From Streptomyces omiyaensis (GTDB lineage: Bacteria; Actinomycetota; Actinomycetes; Streptomycetales; Streptomycetaceae), in assembly GCF_014650895.1 (NCBI RefSeq), contig NZ_BMVV01000032.1:1-64000 (forward strand): a stretch of 64,000 bases of DNA, read 5' to 3'. Shown here in pieces: positions 34,372 to 43,591 of the stretch (position 1 is its first letter; every line of letters starts with the position of its first letter). Position numbers and translations under genes: made by a program. The notes below the pieces were generated by a model, which made no database searches, was not told the origin of the DNA, and saw nothing but the letters and a program-made list of their open reading frames with translations.

Positions 34372-34760
34372 GGCGCGACCGCCCGGAGGGCGCGGGGCGG
34401 CGTGACCGGCGACGGGCCGGCGGCGCGGCCGAGGGGGACGGCGGGCGTCTCGCGCGGGCGGCGCGGCGCTGCCGGGACGCCGGGGCGGGCGGGGGCCGGC
34501 GGGCCGTGCGGGACGGGGAGGCCCGCCCGGTCGGGGCGAGGGGCGGGGACGGGGACCTGCGCGCCCCGGACGGCGGGCGTCGGGTCGGTGGCGGCGGGAG
34601 CCGCCGGCGGGGCCGGGGCGGGGGCGCCGTCCGTGAAGGCGACGGTGGGCACGGCGGGCTGCTCTCCACCGGTTCGACCGGGCCGGAGGTCGCGGAGGCG
34701 GCGCGGGCGCGCCGCGGGTTCCGGTCGCTCGGGACCAGGAAGGCCGGACGTCGGTGACAT
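34368..34760 (-). CDS. Possible Pro/Ala-rich low-complexity protein
   Basis: The ATG at 34760 opens 130 residues, rich in Pro and Ala, with PTVAFTDGAPAPAP near residue 38. It has no recognisable domain. The only argument for it is the four-base ATGA overlap with the next gene and the absence of a better frame in this 640-base stretch. In such G+C-rich DNA it may be a chance frame. Confidence 0.3.
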   Translation of the reverse strand: MSPTSGLPGPERPEPAARPRRLRDLRPGRTGGEQPAVPTVAFTDGAPAPAPPAAPAATDPTPAVRGAQVPVPAPRPDRAGLPVPHGPPAPARPGVPAAPRRPRETPAVPLGRAAGPSPVTPPRALRAVAP

Positions 34761-34951
34761 GCGGGGCGGGCGGGGCCGCCATCGGCGAATCGACGACCTG
34801 GGCCGGGGTGAACCCGGCCGTGGGGCCGGTGGAAGGACCAATCCTCCGGTTGGCGGTGGAGTACGGACCCGTACGGTCCCCCGGCCTTCTGGCATCTCCT
34901 ACGCTACGCCTCTGCCCGCCGGGGGGCGCGGTGTCCGGGTCCCGGAAAACC

Positions 34952-34986
34952 GGAAGGCTCCCCACCCGTGGGGTGGGGAGCCTTCC
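34952..34986 (-). terminator. Terminator after the GlsB/YeaQ gene
   Basis: A perfect 16-bp stem (GGAAGGCTCCCCACCC and complement) closes on three bases. On the minus strand it is followed by GGTTTTCC, a short T-run. It begins 22 bases after the stop of the gene at 35009. Confidence 0.9.
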
Positions 34987-35008
34987 GCCCGACGCCGGCG
35001 GGCCGGCG

Positions 35009-35281
35009 TCAGGCGTGGCGGTGCCGGCCGCCCGCCACGAGGCGGTAGAGGCCGAGGAGGATCATCGAGCCGACGATGGCCGCGATCCAGGTGGAGAGGT
35101 CGAAGAAGCCGTCGATGGAGTCGACTCCGAAGATCACCTTGCCGAGCCAGCCGCCGAGCAGACCGCCGGCGATGCCGATGAGCATGGTGATGATGATGCC
35201 GCCCGGGTCCCTGCCGGGCATGAGGGCCTTCGCGATCGCTCCGGCGATCAGGCCGATGAGGATCCACGCGATGATGCCCAT
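35009..35281 (-). CDS. GlsB/YeaQ/YmgE family stress membrane protein
   Basis: The 90-residue protein has three hydrophobic helices with glycine zippers: IIAWILIGLIAGAIAKALMPG, IIITMLIGIAGGLLGGWLG and a C-terminal IAAIVGSMILLGLYRL. This is the transglycosylase-associated GlsB/YeaQ family, induced by general stress in many bacteria. The ATG at 35281 follows GGAGGCGCATC. An upstream GTTT-N15-GTGCAG element at 35348-35324 (minus strand) resembles the promoters noted elsewhere in this region. Confidence 0.92.
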   Translation of the reverse strand: MGIIAWILIGLIAGAIAKALMPGRDPGGIIITMLIGIAGGLLGGWLGKVIFGVDSIDGFFDLSTWIAAIVGSMILLGLYRLVAGGRHRHA

Positions 35282-35410
35282 GATGCGCCTCCAGTTCGTC
35301 GCCCGAATGTCTCTGCACTCCGCCTGCACCGATCCGGCGCCCTCAAACCCCCCTTTTCGCAGGTCGTCCTTCCGGCGGGCCGTCCACCGCCGGAGGAGGC
35401 GGTGGGACGG

Positions 35411-36244
35411 TCAGACCGCCGCCGGGGCGAAGCGGTGGAGTTCGTCGACGCCGGGCTGCACGACGCCGTAGCTGTTCTCCGGCACCTCCTTCCAGGCGCC
35501 GGGCAGGTCGCCGAGGGGTTCGGAGACGATGAGCCGGGTCTCCCCGGAGACGCCCCGCAGGAACGCGACGTCCGGGTGGAGCCGGCGGAGGGCCTCCACC
35601 CTGTTGCTGTAGAACAGCGAGCGGGAGGCCCGCGCGCTGGAGTAGCGGAAGGCCCAGACGCGCTCGCCGTCCGTGAGGGCGAGCGTCATCTGGAGGGGGT
35701 GCTCCACCCCGTGCGCGCGGCCGACCCGCTCCACGACGCCCGCCATCCTGGCGACGGCCCCGGGCGGGTCCTGGTCGAGGCCGTAGGTGAGGGCCAGGTG
35801 GAACATCACCTCGGAGTCCGTCGTGCCCTCGATGTCCGGGTAGAGCACCGGGTCGACCAGCAGGGTCAGCTCGCGGCGCAGGAGCGGGAAGTCCGCGATG
35901 GCGCCGTTGTGCATGAACATCCAGCGGCCGTGCCGGAACGGGTGGCAGTTCGACTGCTGGACGGCCGTCCCGGTCGACGCCCTGATGTGCGCGAAGAACA
36001 GCGGGGACTTGACGTGCTCCGCGAGTTCGCGCAGGTTGCGGTTGCTCCAGGCCGGCCCGACCTCCCTGAGGAGGGCCGGGGTGTCGGTGTGCTCCGAGTA
36101 CCAGCCGACGCCGAAGCCGTCCCCGTTGGTGGTCTCCACCCCGAGCTTGGAGTGGAGGCTCTGGTCGATGAGGGAGTGGGCCGGGCGGTACAGGATCGTC
36201 TCCAGCAGGACCGGTGTCCCCCGGTACGCGAGCCATCGGCACAT
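35411..36244 (-). CDS. Class II glutamine amidotransferase (EgtC/YafJ-like)
   Basis: The 277-residue enzyme begins MCRWLAYRGTP, with Cys2 as the N-terminal nucleophile after Met removal. Further Ntn-hydrolase features are NGDGFGVGWY, HIRASTGTAVQQSNCHPF and MHNGAIADF. Length matches stand-alone YafJ/EgtC proteins that cleave gamma-glutamyl amides. Without EgtA, EgtB or EgtD nearby, an ergothioneine role is not supported. Confidence 0.92.
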   Translation of the reverse strand: MCRWLAYRGTPVLLETILYRPAHSLIDQSLHSKLGVETTNGDGFGVGWYSEHTDTPALLREVGPAWSNRNLRELAEHVKSPLFFAHIRASTGTAVQQSNCHPFRHGRWMFMHNGAIADFPLLRRELTLLVDPVLYPDIEGTTDSEVMFHLALTYGLDQDPPGAVARMAGVVERVGRAHGVEHPLQMTLALTDGERVWAFRYSSARASRSLFYSNRVEALRRLHPDVAFLRGVSGETRLIVSEPLGDLPGAWKEVPENSYGVVQPGVDELHRFAPAAV

Positions 36245-36407
36245 GCGCGATCACCTGCCTCCTCGTCCGGTCCCCGCCCTCCGCGCCCCGCGGCCCTTCC
36301 CTTCCCCGCAGCGTCCCGCCGGGCCGCCGCACCGGTGCCGGTGCGGCGGACGGCCTCCGTCGCTCCCCCGGCGCGCGGTCGCGGGGCGGTCCGTCCAGCC
36401 GCCCCTC

Positions 36408-37505
36408 TCATCCGTCCTCACGGCGCTCCTCCCCGGCCGGCAGGCCGGCCTCGCGCCGCTCCTCCTCGCTCCACGCGCGCGTGTCGCGGGGTTCGACGTA
36501 CGGTTCCCGGTCCGGCGGCATGCCGCCGGCCACCGCGCGCCGGCGCAGCAGCTCGGCGTCGAACTCCAGGCCGAGCAGCACGGCCAGGTTGCTGATCCAC
36601 AGCCACACGAGGAACACGACGACGCCGGCCATGGTGCCGTAGACCCGGTTGTACGACGCGAACTCGGAGACGTACACGGCGAAGCCCGCGGAGGCGGCCA
36701 TCCAGATCAGCAGGGCGAGCACGCTGCCGGGGGTGACCCATCGCCACCCCCGGCCCTTCGCGTTCGGGCTCGCCCAGTACAGGAGGGCGATCATCACCAC
36801 GGCGAGCAGGAGGAGGGCGGGCCACTTCGCCACCGCCCAGACCGTCAGGGCGGTGTCGCCGACGCCCAGCGCGTCCCCGGCCCGGCGGGCCACGTCCCCG
36901 CTGAGCACGAGCAGCAGGGCGCCGGCGGCGGCCATCACCATCAGCGCCGCCGTCATGCCGAGCCGGATCGGCAGCAGCTTCCAGACGGGGCGGCCCTCGG
37001 GCACGTCGTGGACGCGGTTGGCGGCGCGCATGAACGCGCCGACGTAGCCGGAGGCCGACCACAGCGCCACCGCGAGGCCGACCACGGCCATCGTGGCGCT
37101 GGTGGCGGCGCTGTCCCGCAGGGACGCCACAGCCTGTTCGAGGACCTCGCGGGCCGGTCCCGGGGCGAGCTCGCCCAGGCTCTCCATCAGCCGGTCGGTC
37201 GTCCGCCGCCCGCTGATCCCGAGCAGCGAGACGAGGGCGAGCAGCCCGGGGAAGAGCGACAGCACGCCGTAGTAGGTCAGTGCGGCCGCCCGGTCCATGA
37301 GCTCGTCCCGCGTGAACTCGCGCGCCGCCCCCTTGAGGACGGCGGACCAGGAGGCGGCGGGGAGGTCGGCCGGGGAGTCCGGGGCCCGCGCCTCGACGGC
37401 GGGCCCCGGCCCGGCGGTTCCGGTGGGGGCGGGGGCGGGGGTCGTCTCGGGTGGCGGGGTGCGTCGCTCCGGTGCCCGCCGTTCGGGAATGCTCCGTTCT
37501 GCCAT
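36408..37505 (-). CDS. YihY/BrkB family membrane protein
   Basis: The 365-residue protein has six hydrophobic helices with family motifs: DRAAALTYYGVLSLFPGLLALVS near residue 75, LWSASGYVGAFMRAANRVHDV, TPGSVLALLIWMAASAGFAVYV and YGTMAGVVVFLVWLWISNLAVLLG. Both tails are charged and Pro-rich. The function of BrkB proteins is unsettled. GGGTAC lies 11 bases before the ATG with GCGT 15 bases further up, a possible SigB-type promoter. Confidence 0.9.
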   Translation of the reverse strand: MAERSIPERRAPERRTPPPETTPAPAPTGTAGPGPAVEARAPDSPADLPAASWSAVLKGAAREFTRDELMDRAAALTYYGVLSLFPGLLALVSLLGISGRRTTDRLMESLGELAPGPAREVLEQAVASLRDSAATSATMAVVGLAVALWSASGYVGAFMRAANRVHDVPEGRPVWKLLPIRLGMTAALMVMAAAGALLLVLSGDVARRAGDALGVGDTALTVWAVAKWPALLLLAVVMIALLYWASPNAKGRGWRWVTPGSVLALLIWMAASAGFAVYVSEFASYNRVYGTMAGVVVFLVWLWISNLAVLLGLEFDAELLRRRAVAGGMPPDREPYVEPRDTRAWSEEERREAGLPAGEERREDG

Positions 37506-37558
37506 GTCCGCGCGCGTACCCCCGCCGGCCCGCGGTACGCGGGCCGGCGCTCCCGGCG

Positions 37559-38341
37559 TCACACGGTCGGGTCGCCGACCCGCCCGCGCTGCCACCAGCG
37601 GGGCCGGGTGCGGGGATGGACGTAGCGGCCGAGCCGCCGGCCGACGAGCACGTACCCGAGGAGCGCGCCCGTCGTGTTGAGGAGGACGTCGTCGACGTCG
37701 AAGGCGCGGCCCGTGACGAGCGCGCCCTGCACCAGCTCCACCAGCAACATGGTGCCCCCGGTGATCAGTGCGACCCGGACGAAGCCGCGCGCCTTGCGGG
37801 ACAGCAGCGGCAGCAGGATCCCGAAGGGGACGCCGAGGAGGATGTTGCCGCCGAGCTGCCGGACGGTGTCGACGAATCCGGGCTGGTCGAGGTAGTTCCC
37901 GATCGACCGGCCCGGAGTCAGGTTGCTGTGGGTGAGGGGTACGGAGGCGGGCGAGGCCGCCAGGGTGAGCCGGGCCAGGACCACGGCGAACGCCACCATG
38001 CCGGCGAGCGCGACCAGGGCGACCAGCACCCGCACGAACCGCCCCGGACCCCTGCGGGCCGGAGCCGCCGCCTTCGCGCGCGGGTCCGCCTCCGCCGGCG
38101 GGGCCCCGGCGCCCGGCTCCTCCCGCTCCGGTCCGCCCCCGCCCGCTCCCTCCGCGCCCGGCACCTCTCCGCCCGCTTTCCTGCGCGCGGACGCCTTCCT
38201 CCCGGCGATCGGTCCCTTTCCGGCGATCGGCCCGGCGGCGCCCGCCGGCTCCTCCGCGCCCCGCCCGTCACGGGGCTCGCCGGCCGCCGCCCGGCCGCCC
38301 GCCGCCGCGGTCCGTCTCCCCCATGCTCTCCACCCGGCCAT
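37559..38341 (-). CDS. VanZ-like membrane protein
   Basis: The 260-residue protein starts with about 95 low-complexity Ala/Gly/Glu residues and then has four helices with the VanZ pattern: GNILLGVPFGILLPLL, LITGGTMLLVELVQG and FDVDDVLLNTTGALLGYVL. VanZ relatives alter sensitivity to lipoglycopeptides or handle lipids, but most are uncharacterised. The ATG follows GGGAGGAGC. It ends 53 bases before the BrkB start on the same strand. Confidence 0.88.
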   Translation of the reverse strand: MAGWRAWGRRTAAAGGRAAAGEPRDGRGAEEPAGAAGPIAGKGPIAGRKASARRKAGGEVPGAEGAGGGGPEREEPGAGAPPAEADPRAKAAAPARRGPGRFVRVLVALVALAGMVAFAVVLARLTLAASPASVPLTHSNLTPGRSIGNYLDQPGFVDTVRQLGGNILLGVPFGILLPLLSRKARGFVRVALITGGTMLLVELVQGALVTGRAFDVDDVLLNTTGALLGYVLVGRRLGRYVHPRTRPRWWQRGRVGDPTV

Positions 38342-38522
38342 GTGCCTGCTCCTCCCCTGGACTCCTTCTGCGAACGGACCCCGCGTACCCGCGCCGGGGC
38401 GGCCGCATGCCGGGCGGTCCGGCGGGGCCCTCTCCTCCGACCCACCTTCCCCAGAAGCATCAACCCGCCTCGCATCGAGCGGAGTTGGGATTGACGGCCG
38501 CGGTGACGGGCACCCGGCGAGC

Positions 38523-39203
38523 ATGGGAGAAGACACCGAGAACAGACCCTCGCCGCCCCTGCGGACGCGGAGCCGTCCCAGCCGGAAGTGGCGCCTCGTG
38601 ACCGTCGTCCTGCTCGTGCTCGCGGTCGCCCTCATGGTGATCGGCCAGTTCTTCCGGCTGCCCGGCCTGGACGTCTTCGGGACCGACGTGAAGGACCGCT
38701 CGGGACCCGCCGTCCTGAAGTCCGTCCAGGACCTGAGCCGGTACGAGGGCGCGGCGGGCACCTACCAGGTGGTGGTCGACCTGGAGCACGACGCGCGGTT
38801 CCTGCCGGACGCGATCCGCGGCACCCGCACCCTGTACGTGGCCAGCGGCAGCGTCAGCGCGTACGTCGACCTGGGCGGGCTCGGGGACGACGCCGTGACC
38901 GTCGACGCCGACCGGACCGGGGCCACGCTCCGCCTGCCGCACGCCCGGCTGGGCACCACGGCGCTGGATCCGGAGCGCTCGTACGCCGTGTCCAAGCAGC
39001 GCGGTCTGCTCGACCGGCTGGGCGACCTCTTCTCGGACAACCCCGCCGGCGAGCAGGCCGTCCACGTCCTCGCCGCCCAGCGCATCGGCGAGGCGGCCCG
39101 CGAGTCGGACCTGACGTCCCGGGCGGAGCGGAACACGACCGCGATGCTGGAGAGGCTGCTGGGCGGCCTGGGCTTCGAGCGGGTGACGGTCGTCTACGGA
39201 TGA
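38523..39203 (+). CDS. DUF4230-like membrane-anchored protein
   Basis: The 226-residue protein has one N-terminal membrane anchor (VVLLVLAVALMVIGQFF, about 28-44) and an extracellular domain with AAGTYQVVVDLEHDARFLP, RTLYVASGSVSAYVDLG and a C-terminal helix ERNTTAMLERLLGGLGF, as in DUF4230 proteins. Function unknown. It is divergent from the VanZ gene across 181 bases. Confidence 0.82.
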   Translation: MGEDTENRPSPPLRTRSRPSRKWRLVTVVLLVLAVALMVIGQFFRLPGLDVFGTDVKDRSGPAVLKSVQDLSRYEGAAGTYQVVVDLEHDARFLPDAIRGTRTLYVASGSVSAYVDLGGLGDDAVTVDADRTGATLRLPHARLGTTALDPERSYAVSKQRGLLDRLGDLFSDNPAGEQAVHVLAAQRIGEAARESDLTSRAERNTTAMLERLLGGLGFERVTVVYG

Positions 39204-39278
39204 GGGAGCGGACCCGCCCGTCCCGGCCCTCGCTCCCTCCCCGCCCTCGCCCGACAGCCGACGGCCGACCGCCGTCGG

Positions 39279-41402
39279 CTATCGGGCGCGCAGCAGGAAC
39301 AGGGCGGTGTCGTCCGTGTGGTGGTGCCGGGGGACGGCGTGCCGCAGGACGGTGTCGGCGACCGCGTCGAGGGGCCGGTCGCCCACCCTGTCGAGGAGGT
39401 GGGCGAGGTCGTCCAGGGCGTCGGTGAGGTCCGTGCCGGGGCTCTCGACGAGGCCGTCCGTGTAGAGCGCGAGCAGGGAGCCGGCGGGCAGCGGGACCGT
39501 GGTGACGGGGTAGTCGGCCTCGGCGCACGGCCCGATGCCGAGCAGCGGGCCGGGGTCCACGGCGAGCGGGGCCGTGCGCGGCGCGGGGCCGGGGCCGCGC
39601 AGCAGCGGGGGCAGGTGCCCCGCGCTGGCCAGCTGGAGGGTCCTGCCCGCGAGGTCGAGGTGGAGGTACAGGCAGGACACGAAGAGGTCGGTTTCCAGGT
39701 CCAGCAGCACGCGGTTGGTGCGGGCCAGCACGTCGCCGGGGCGGGAGCCCGCGGTGGCGTGGACGGCGGTGCGGACCTGGCCCATGAGGGCGGCGGCCTT
39801 GATGTTGTGGCCCTGCACGTCGCCGATGACCGCGGCGGCGGCGGTGCCGCCGAGGCGGATCAGGTCGTAGAAGTCGCCGCCGACGTCGATGCCGTGGGCG
39901 GCCGGCAGGTAGCGGGCGGTGACGGCCAGCCGGTGGACGCGGGGGAGGGCCACCGGCAGGAGCGCCTGCTGGAGGCCGTGGGCCAGGTCGTGCTTGGCGT
40001 CGTACAGCAGCGCCCGGTCCATGGCCTGGGCGATGAGCCCGGCCAGGGAGACCAGGACGGCGCGGTCGCCCGGGCCGAAGGAGTGCTCCTCGTCGTACGA
40101 CAGGACGCAGCAGCCCACCCGCCGCTCGGCGACCACCAGGGGCAGGAACGCCCAGGCCCGTTTGCCGCTGAGCAGGGGGGCCTTCGGGTGGGCGCGGCTC
40201 ATCTCGGCGGGGTCGGTGTAGAAGGCGGGCACGCCGCTGCGCAGGACGCGGCCCACGGGGGTGACCTCCGTGTCGACCGGCAGGCCGTCCAGGCGGTTCA
40301 CGGTGCGCGGGTCGTAGCCGCGGTGGCCCAGGATCCGCAGGCGGCCGGCGTCCGCGGCGGAGACGACCATGCCCTGGGCCCCGAAGGCGGGGAGGATCTG
40401 GTCGGCCACGGTGCCGATCACGTCGGAGACGGTGACGGTCTGGCTGAGCGCGGCGGAGAGGTGCATCAGCTGGTGGATCCGGCCCGCGCCGACCGCGTCC
40501 GCCCCGTCCCGCGGGGCGGCGGTGACGCGGGGCGGCGGGCCGTCGGCGGAGCCCTCGCGCGGGCTCGGGGAGATGAGGGCGCTCATGCCGCTGTCACCGG
40601 GGTAGAGCCGGATGTCGTACCAGCGGCCGGGCGGCCCCGTCGCCGTGTAGGCGACCGGCTCCCGGCTGAGGACGGCGGTGCGGTAGCGGTCCTCGTGCAC
40701 CGGGGAGTCGAGCCAGGGCACGGCCTGCCAGGGCAGGCTGCCCAGGAGGCTCTCGGCGCTGCGGCCGAGGAGCCGGACGGCCGCGTCGTTGACGTAGGTG
40801 ACGCGGCCCTGGAGGTCGAGGCCGAGCGCGCCGACGGGCAGCCGCCTCAGCAGGTCGTCGGCGGCGAGGCCGGTCTGCGCCGGGTCCGGGGCCGGGCGGA
40901 GCAGGGGGACCGCGCGCGGCTCGGCGGGGATCCGCCGGGAGGCGGAGTCCTCGTCCAGGAGCCGGGCGACGCCGCTCGCGCTCGCCAGGACGGCGCCGCG
41001 TTCCCGCCGGGTCAGCGAGGGCGGGTGGCTCTGGGGCCAGACGAGCGCCAGCGCGCCCCACCGGCGCGCCCCGTGCAGGGGGGCGAACGCCAGCGCGAAC
41101 TGGTAGGGGAGCCCGGCCGCGGCGTTCGGGTACAGCCGGGCCATGTCCTCCTGCCGTCCGACCCACACGAGGCGGTCCTCGCGCACCGCCTCGGACAGCG
41201 GCCCGGCGGCCGGCACCGCCACCCGCCACCACGGCGCCACCGCCCTGGCCGGCATCCCGCACACCGCGGCCAGACACAGCACGGGCTCGTCCGGGGCGAG
41301 CAGGTAGACCCCTGCGGCCAGGGCGCCCGTGCGGTGCACCGTCGCACCGAGCGCCTGCTCCAGGGACGCCTCTCCGCCGGTCGCGACGCCGTCCTCACTC
41401 AT
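39279..41402 (-). CDS. GAF-PAS-GAF-PP2C SpoIIE-type phosphatase
   Basis: The 707-residue protein has an N-terminal GAF-like region (about 10-150), a PAS domain (about 180-280, LGLDLQGRVTYVNDAAVRLLG), a second GAF (about 310-460) and a phosphatase domain (about 480-707). Metal motifs are VGGDFYDL, GDVQGHN, YTDGLVE and HTDDTALF. The third residue after GDVQGH is Asn where Gly is usual. It should be a soluble sensor phosphatase acting on STAS proteins. Confidence 0.92.
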   Translation of the reverse strand: MSEDGVATGGEASLEQALGATVHRTGALAAGVYLLAPDEPVLCLAAVCGMPARAVAPWWRVAVPAAGPLSEAVREDRLVWVGRQEDMARLYPNAAAGLPYQFALAFAPLHGARRWGALALVWPQSHPPSLTRRERGAVLASASGVARLLDEDSASRRIPAEPRAVPLLRPAPDPAQTGLAADDLLRRLPVGALGLDLQGRVTYVNDAAVRLLGRSAESLLGSLPWQAVPWLDSPVHEDRYRTAVLSREPVAYTATGPPGRWYDIRLYPGDSGMSALISPSPREGSADGPPPRVTAAPRDGADAVGAGRIHQLMHLSAALSQTVTVSDVIGTVADQILPAFGAQGMVVSAADAGRLRILGHRGYDPRTVNRLDGLPVDTEVTPVGRVLRSGVPAFYTDPAEMSRAHPKAPLLSGKRAWAFLPLVVAERRVGCCVLSYDEEHSFGPGDRAVLVSLAGLIAQAMDRALLYDAKHDLAHGLQQALLPVALPRVHRLAVTARYLPAAHGIDVGGDFYDLIRLGGTAAAAVIGDVQGHNIKAAALMGQVRTAVHATAGSRPGDVLARTNRVLLDLETDLFVSCLYLHLDLAGRTLQLASAGHLPPLLRGPGPAPRTAPLAVDPGPLLGIGPCAEADYPVTTVPLPAGSLLALYTDGLVESPGTDLTDALDDLAHLLDRVGDRPLDAVADTVLRHAVPRHHHTDDTALFLLRAR

Positions 41403-41481
41403 ACGATCGACCTTAGGCCCCTTTCCCCCGAAGGGGAGGAAAAGCGGGTGAAGCGGTCATCGTCCGCGCGTCCGTCCGGCG

Positions 41482-41506
41482 GTTTCGCCCCCGGACGGAC
41501 GGGTAG
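41482..41506 (+). promoter_or_regulatory. SigB-type promoter of the MpaB-like gene
   Basis: GTTT at 41482-41485, a 15-base spacer and GGGTAG at 41501-41506 fit the Streptomyces SigB-class pattern (GNNT, 14-16 bases, GGGTAY) except for the final base. The element lies 22 bases before the GTG start of the gene it would serve. Confidence 0.55.
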
Positions 41507-41528
41507 CCGAACGGAGGAGGCGGTTCCT

Positions 41529-42410
41529 GTGCGTCCGACACTGATCGGCACGGTGCGCGAGCGGGCCGGCGAAGCGCTGCTGCGGCGGGTGGCCGGCCCC
41601 TCGGCGGACCGCAAGCGCGCCCGGATCCACGGCTCCCCCGGCCCGCGCTGGTTCGCCCCGGACCGGCCGGTGCGGGTGGTGCACGGGGACGCCTCGATGT
41701 ACGTCGGGGGGCTGGCCGCGCTCCTCCTGCAGTCGCTCCACCCGGTGGCGATGAGCGCCGTCTGGGCGCACTCCGGCTTCCGGGGCGATCCCTGGGGCCG
41801 GCTCCAGCGGACCAGCACCTTCCTCGCGGAGACGACGTTCGGGACGGCCGACGACGCCGAGCGGGCGGTGGAGCGGGTGCGCGCCGCCCACGCGCGGGTG
41901 AGCGGGACGACGTCGGACGGGGTGGCCTACCGGGCCTCGGACCCGGCGCTGCTCTCCTGGGTGCACCTGGCCGAGACCGCCTGCTTCCTGGAGGCGCACC
42001 GGCGGTACGGACGGACTCCGCTGCCGGACGACCGCCGGGACGGCTACGTCGCGGACATGGCGTCGGTCGCCCGGCGGCTGGGGATCCCCGACCCTCCCGT
42101 GACCGAGGCGGGCCTGGCCGGGGCGCTGGAGCGCAGGCGCGGCGAGGCGGCGGTCACCGCCGAGTCGGCGGGGACCGCGCGCTATCTGCTGGCCGCCCCG
42201 CCGCTGCCGTGGCCCGCACGGCTTCCGTACGCCCTCCTGGCGGCCGCGGCGGTCGACCTCCTGCCGCCGTGGGCGAGGCGGCTCGTCGTGCTGCCGGCGC
42301 ACGTCCGGCTGCTCCTGCCGGTGGCACGGCCGGGCGGGCGGCTCGTCATCGCGGCGATCCGCTGGGTGACGCCCCCGCCGCCCGTCCGCCCCGGGCCGTC
42401 CGGCGGGTGA
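41529..42410 (+). CDS. MpaB/DUF2236-family oxygenase-like protein
   Basis: The 293-residue protein has the DUF2236 core: ASMYVGGLAALLLQSLHPVAMSAVW, GDPWGRLQRTSTFLAETTFG and DPALLSWVHLAETACFLEAHRRYG, with His residues placed as in MpaB and rubber oxygenase (Lcp) relatives, which bind heme b. The GTG start lies 10 bases after ACGGAGGAGG. Catalytic activity is unproven for most members. Confidence 0.88.
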   Translation: MRPTLIGTVRERAGEALLRRVAGPSADRKRARIHGSPGPRWFAPDRPVRVVHGDASMYVGGLAALLLQSLHPVAMSAVWAHSGFRGDPWGRLQRTSTFLAETTFGTADDAERAVERVRAAHARVSGTTSDGVAYRASDPALLSWVHLAETACFLEAHRRYGRTPLPDDRRDGYVADMASVARRLGIPDPPVTEAGLAGALERRRGEAAVTAESAGTARYLLAAPPLPWPARLPYALLAAAAVDLLPPWARRLVVLPAHVRLLLPVARPGGRLVIAAIRWVTPPPPVRPGPSGG

Positions 42411-42455
42411 CGGTCCGGGGTGCCGCGCGGTGCCGGTCCGGTCGGCCGGGCCGGT

Positions 42456-43307
42456 TCAGCCCGTTTCCAGCAGGCCGGCGCGCAGCCGCTTCATGGTGCG
42501 GGAGAGCAGGCGCGAGACGTGCATCTGGGAGCAGCCGAGGTGCTCCCCGATCTGGGCCTGGGTGAGTTCCTCGACGAACCGGAGGTGGATGATCTGCCGG
42601 TCGCGCTCGTCGAGGTCGGCGATGAGCGGGGCCAGCGACTGGAAGTCGTCGACCAGGGCCATCGCGGGGTCCTCGCTGCCGATGAAGTCGGCCAGCGAGG
42701 CGTCGCCGTCCTCGTCCTCGCCGCCGAGGGCGGCGTCGAGGGAGGCGGAGTTGTAGCCGTTGGAGGCCAGCCGCGCCTCGGTGACCTCCTCCTCGGTGAG
42801 GCTCATCAGCTCGGCGAGCTCCTTGACGGTCGGCGTCCGGCCGAGGCGCGTGCTGAGCTCCTCGGTCGCCTTGGCCAGCTCGACCCGGGCCTCCTGGAGC
42901 CGGCGGGGCACGTGCACCGCCCACGAGGTGTCCCGGAAGAACCGCTTGATCTCGCCCACGATGTAGGGGACGGCGAAGGTGGTGAACTCGACCTCCCGGG
43001 CGAGCTCGAAGCGGTCGATCGCCTTGATCAGGCCGATCATGCCGACCTGGACGATGTCCTCCATCTCGTCGGCGCGGTGACGGAAGCGGCCCGCGGCGTA
43101 GCGGACCAGGCTCATGTTCATCTCGATGAGGGTGTTGCGCGCGTACTGGTACTCGTGCGTCCCCTCCTCCAGCACCGCGAGCTCCTGGAAGAAGACCTTC
43201 GAGAGGGTCCGCGCGTCCTTCGGCGCGACCGCCATCGTGTCCGGGATCACCGGCAGCGTCCCCGTTCCGGTCGCGACTCCCGTGGCCGACATCGTGGTGA
43301 CCGTCAC
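42456..43307 (-). CDS. SigF/SigB-type RNA polymerase sigma factor
   Basis: The 283-residue sigma factor has regions 2 (NMSLVRYAAGRFRHR, DIVQVGMIGLIKAIDRFEL), 3 (GEIKRFFRDTSWAVHVPRRLQEAR) and 4 (ERDRQIIHLRFVEELTQAQIGEHLGCSQMHVSRLL). It is a clear paralogue of the sigma factor at 28343. The GTG start follows AAAGGGGAAAGGT. Upstream, GTGT-N15-GGGTAG (43389-43365, minus strand) resembles its own promoter class and would allow autoregulation. The divergent neighbour encodes an RsbW-like kinase. Confidence 0.95.
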   Translation of the reverse strand: MTVTTMSATGVATGTGTLPVIPDTMAVAPKDARTLSKVFFQELAVLEEGTHEYQYARNTLIEMNMSLVRYAAGRFRHRADEMEDIVQVGMIGLIKAIDRFELAREVEFTTFAVPYIVGEIKRFFRDTSWAVHVPRRLQEARVELAKATEELSTRLGRTPTVKELAELMSLTEEEVTEARLASNGYNSASLDAALGGEDEDGDASLADFIGSEDPAMALVDDFQSLAPLIADLDERDRQIIHLRFVEELTQAQIGEHLGCSQMHVSRLLSRTMKRLRAGLLETG

Positions 43308-43591
43308 ACCTTTCCCCTTTCACGTGGCTCCCGAGACGGGATGCGTGGCCCTGTGGCGGGTCGCCTACCCGGAGTTCTCCCGTCCACACCGGTGAACTTC
43401 ACGATTTCTCCGGGGAGTACCGCGACGCGGTTCCGCGGGCGGCCGCGGCGGAGCGGGACGGCCGGGCCGAGGGGCCGTCAGCGGCCTTCCGCGGAGGGCC
43501 CGTCGGGGGTGGCGGAGGTCCGGGAGCCGGATTCCTCCCCCGGCGGCGCGGGCAGACGGATCCTGTCGATGTGGTCGCCGGAAGGAGCGTC

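Noticed and set aside
32878..36244. YbdK ligase and EgtC-like amidotransferase as an ergothioneine cluster
   Set aside because: EgtB, EgtD and EgtE homologues are absent and the two genes are separated by unrelated ones.
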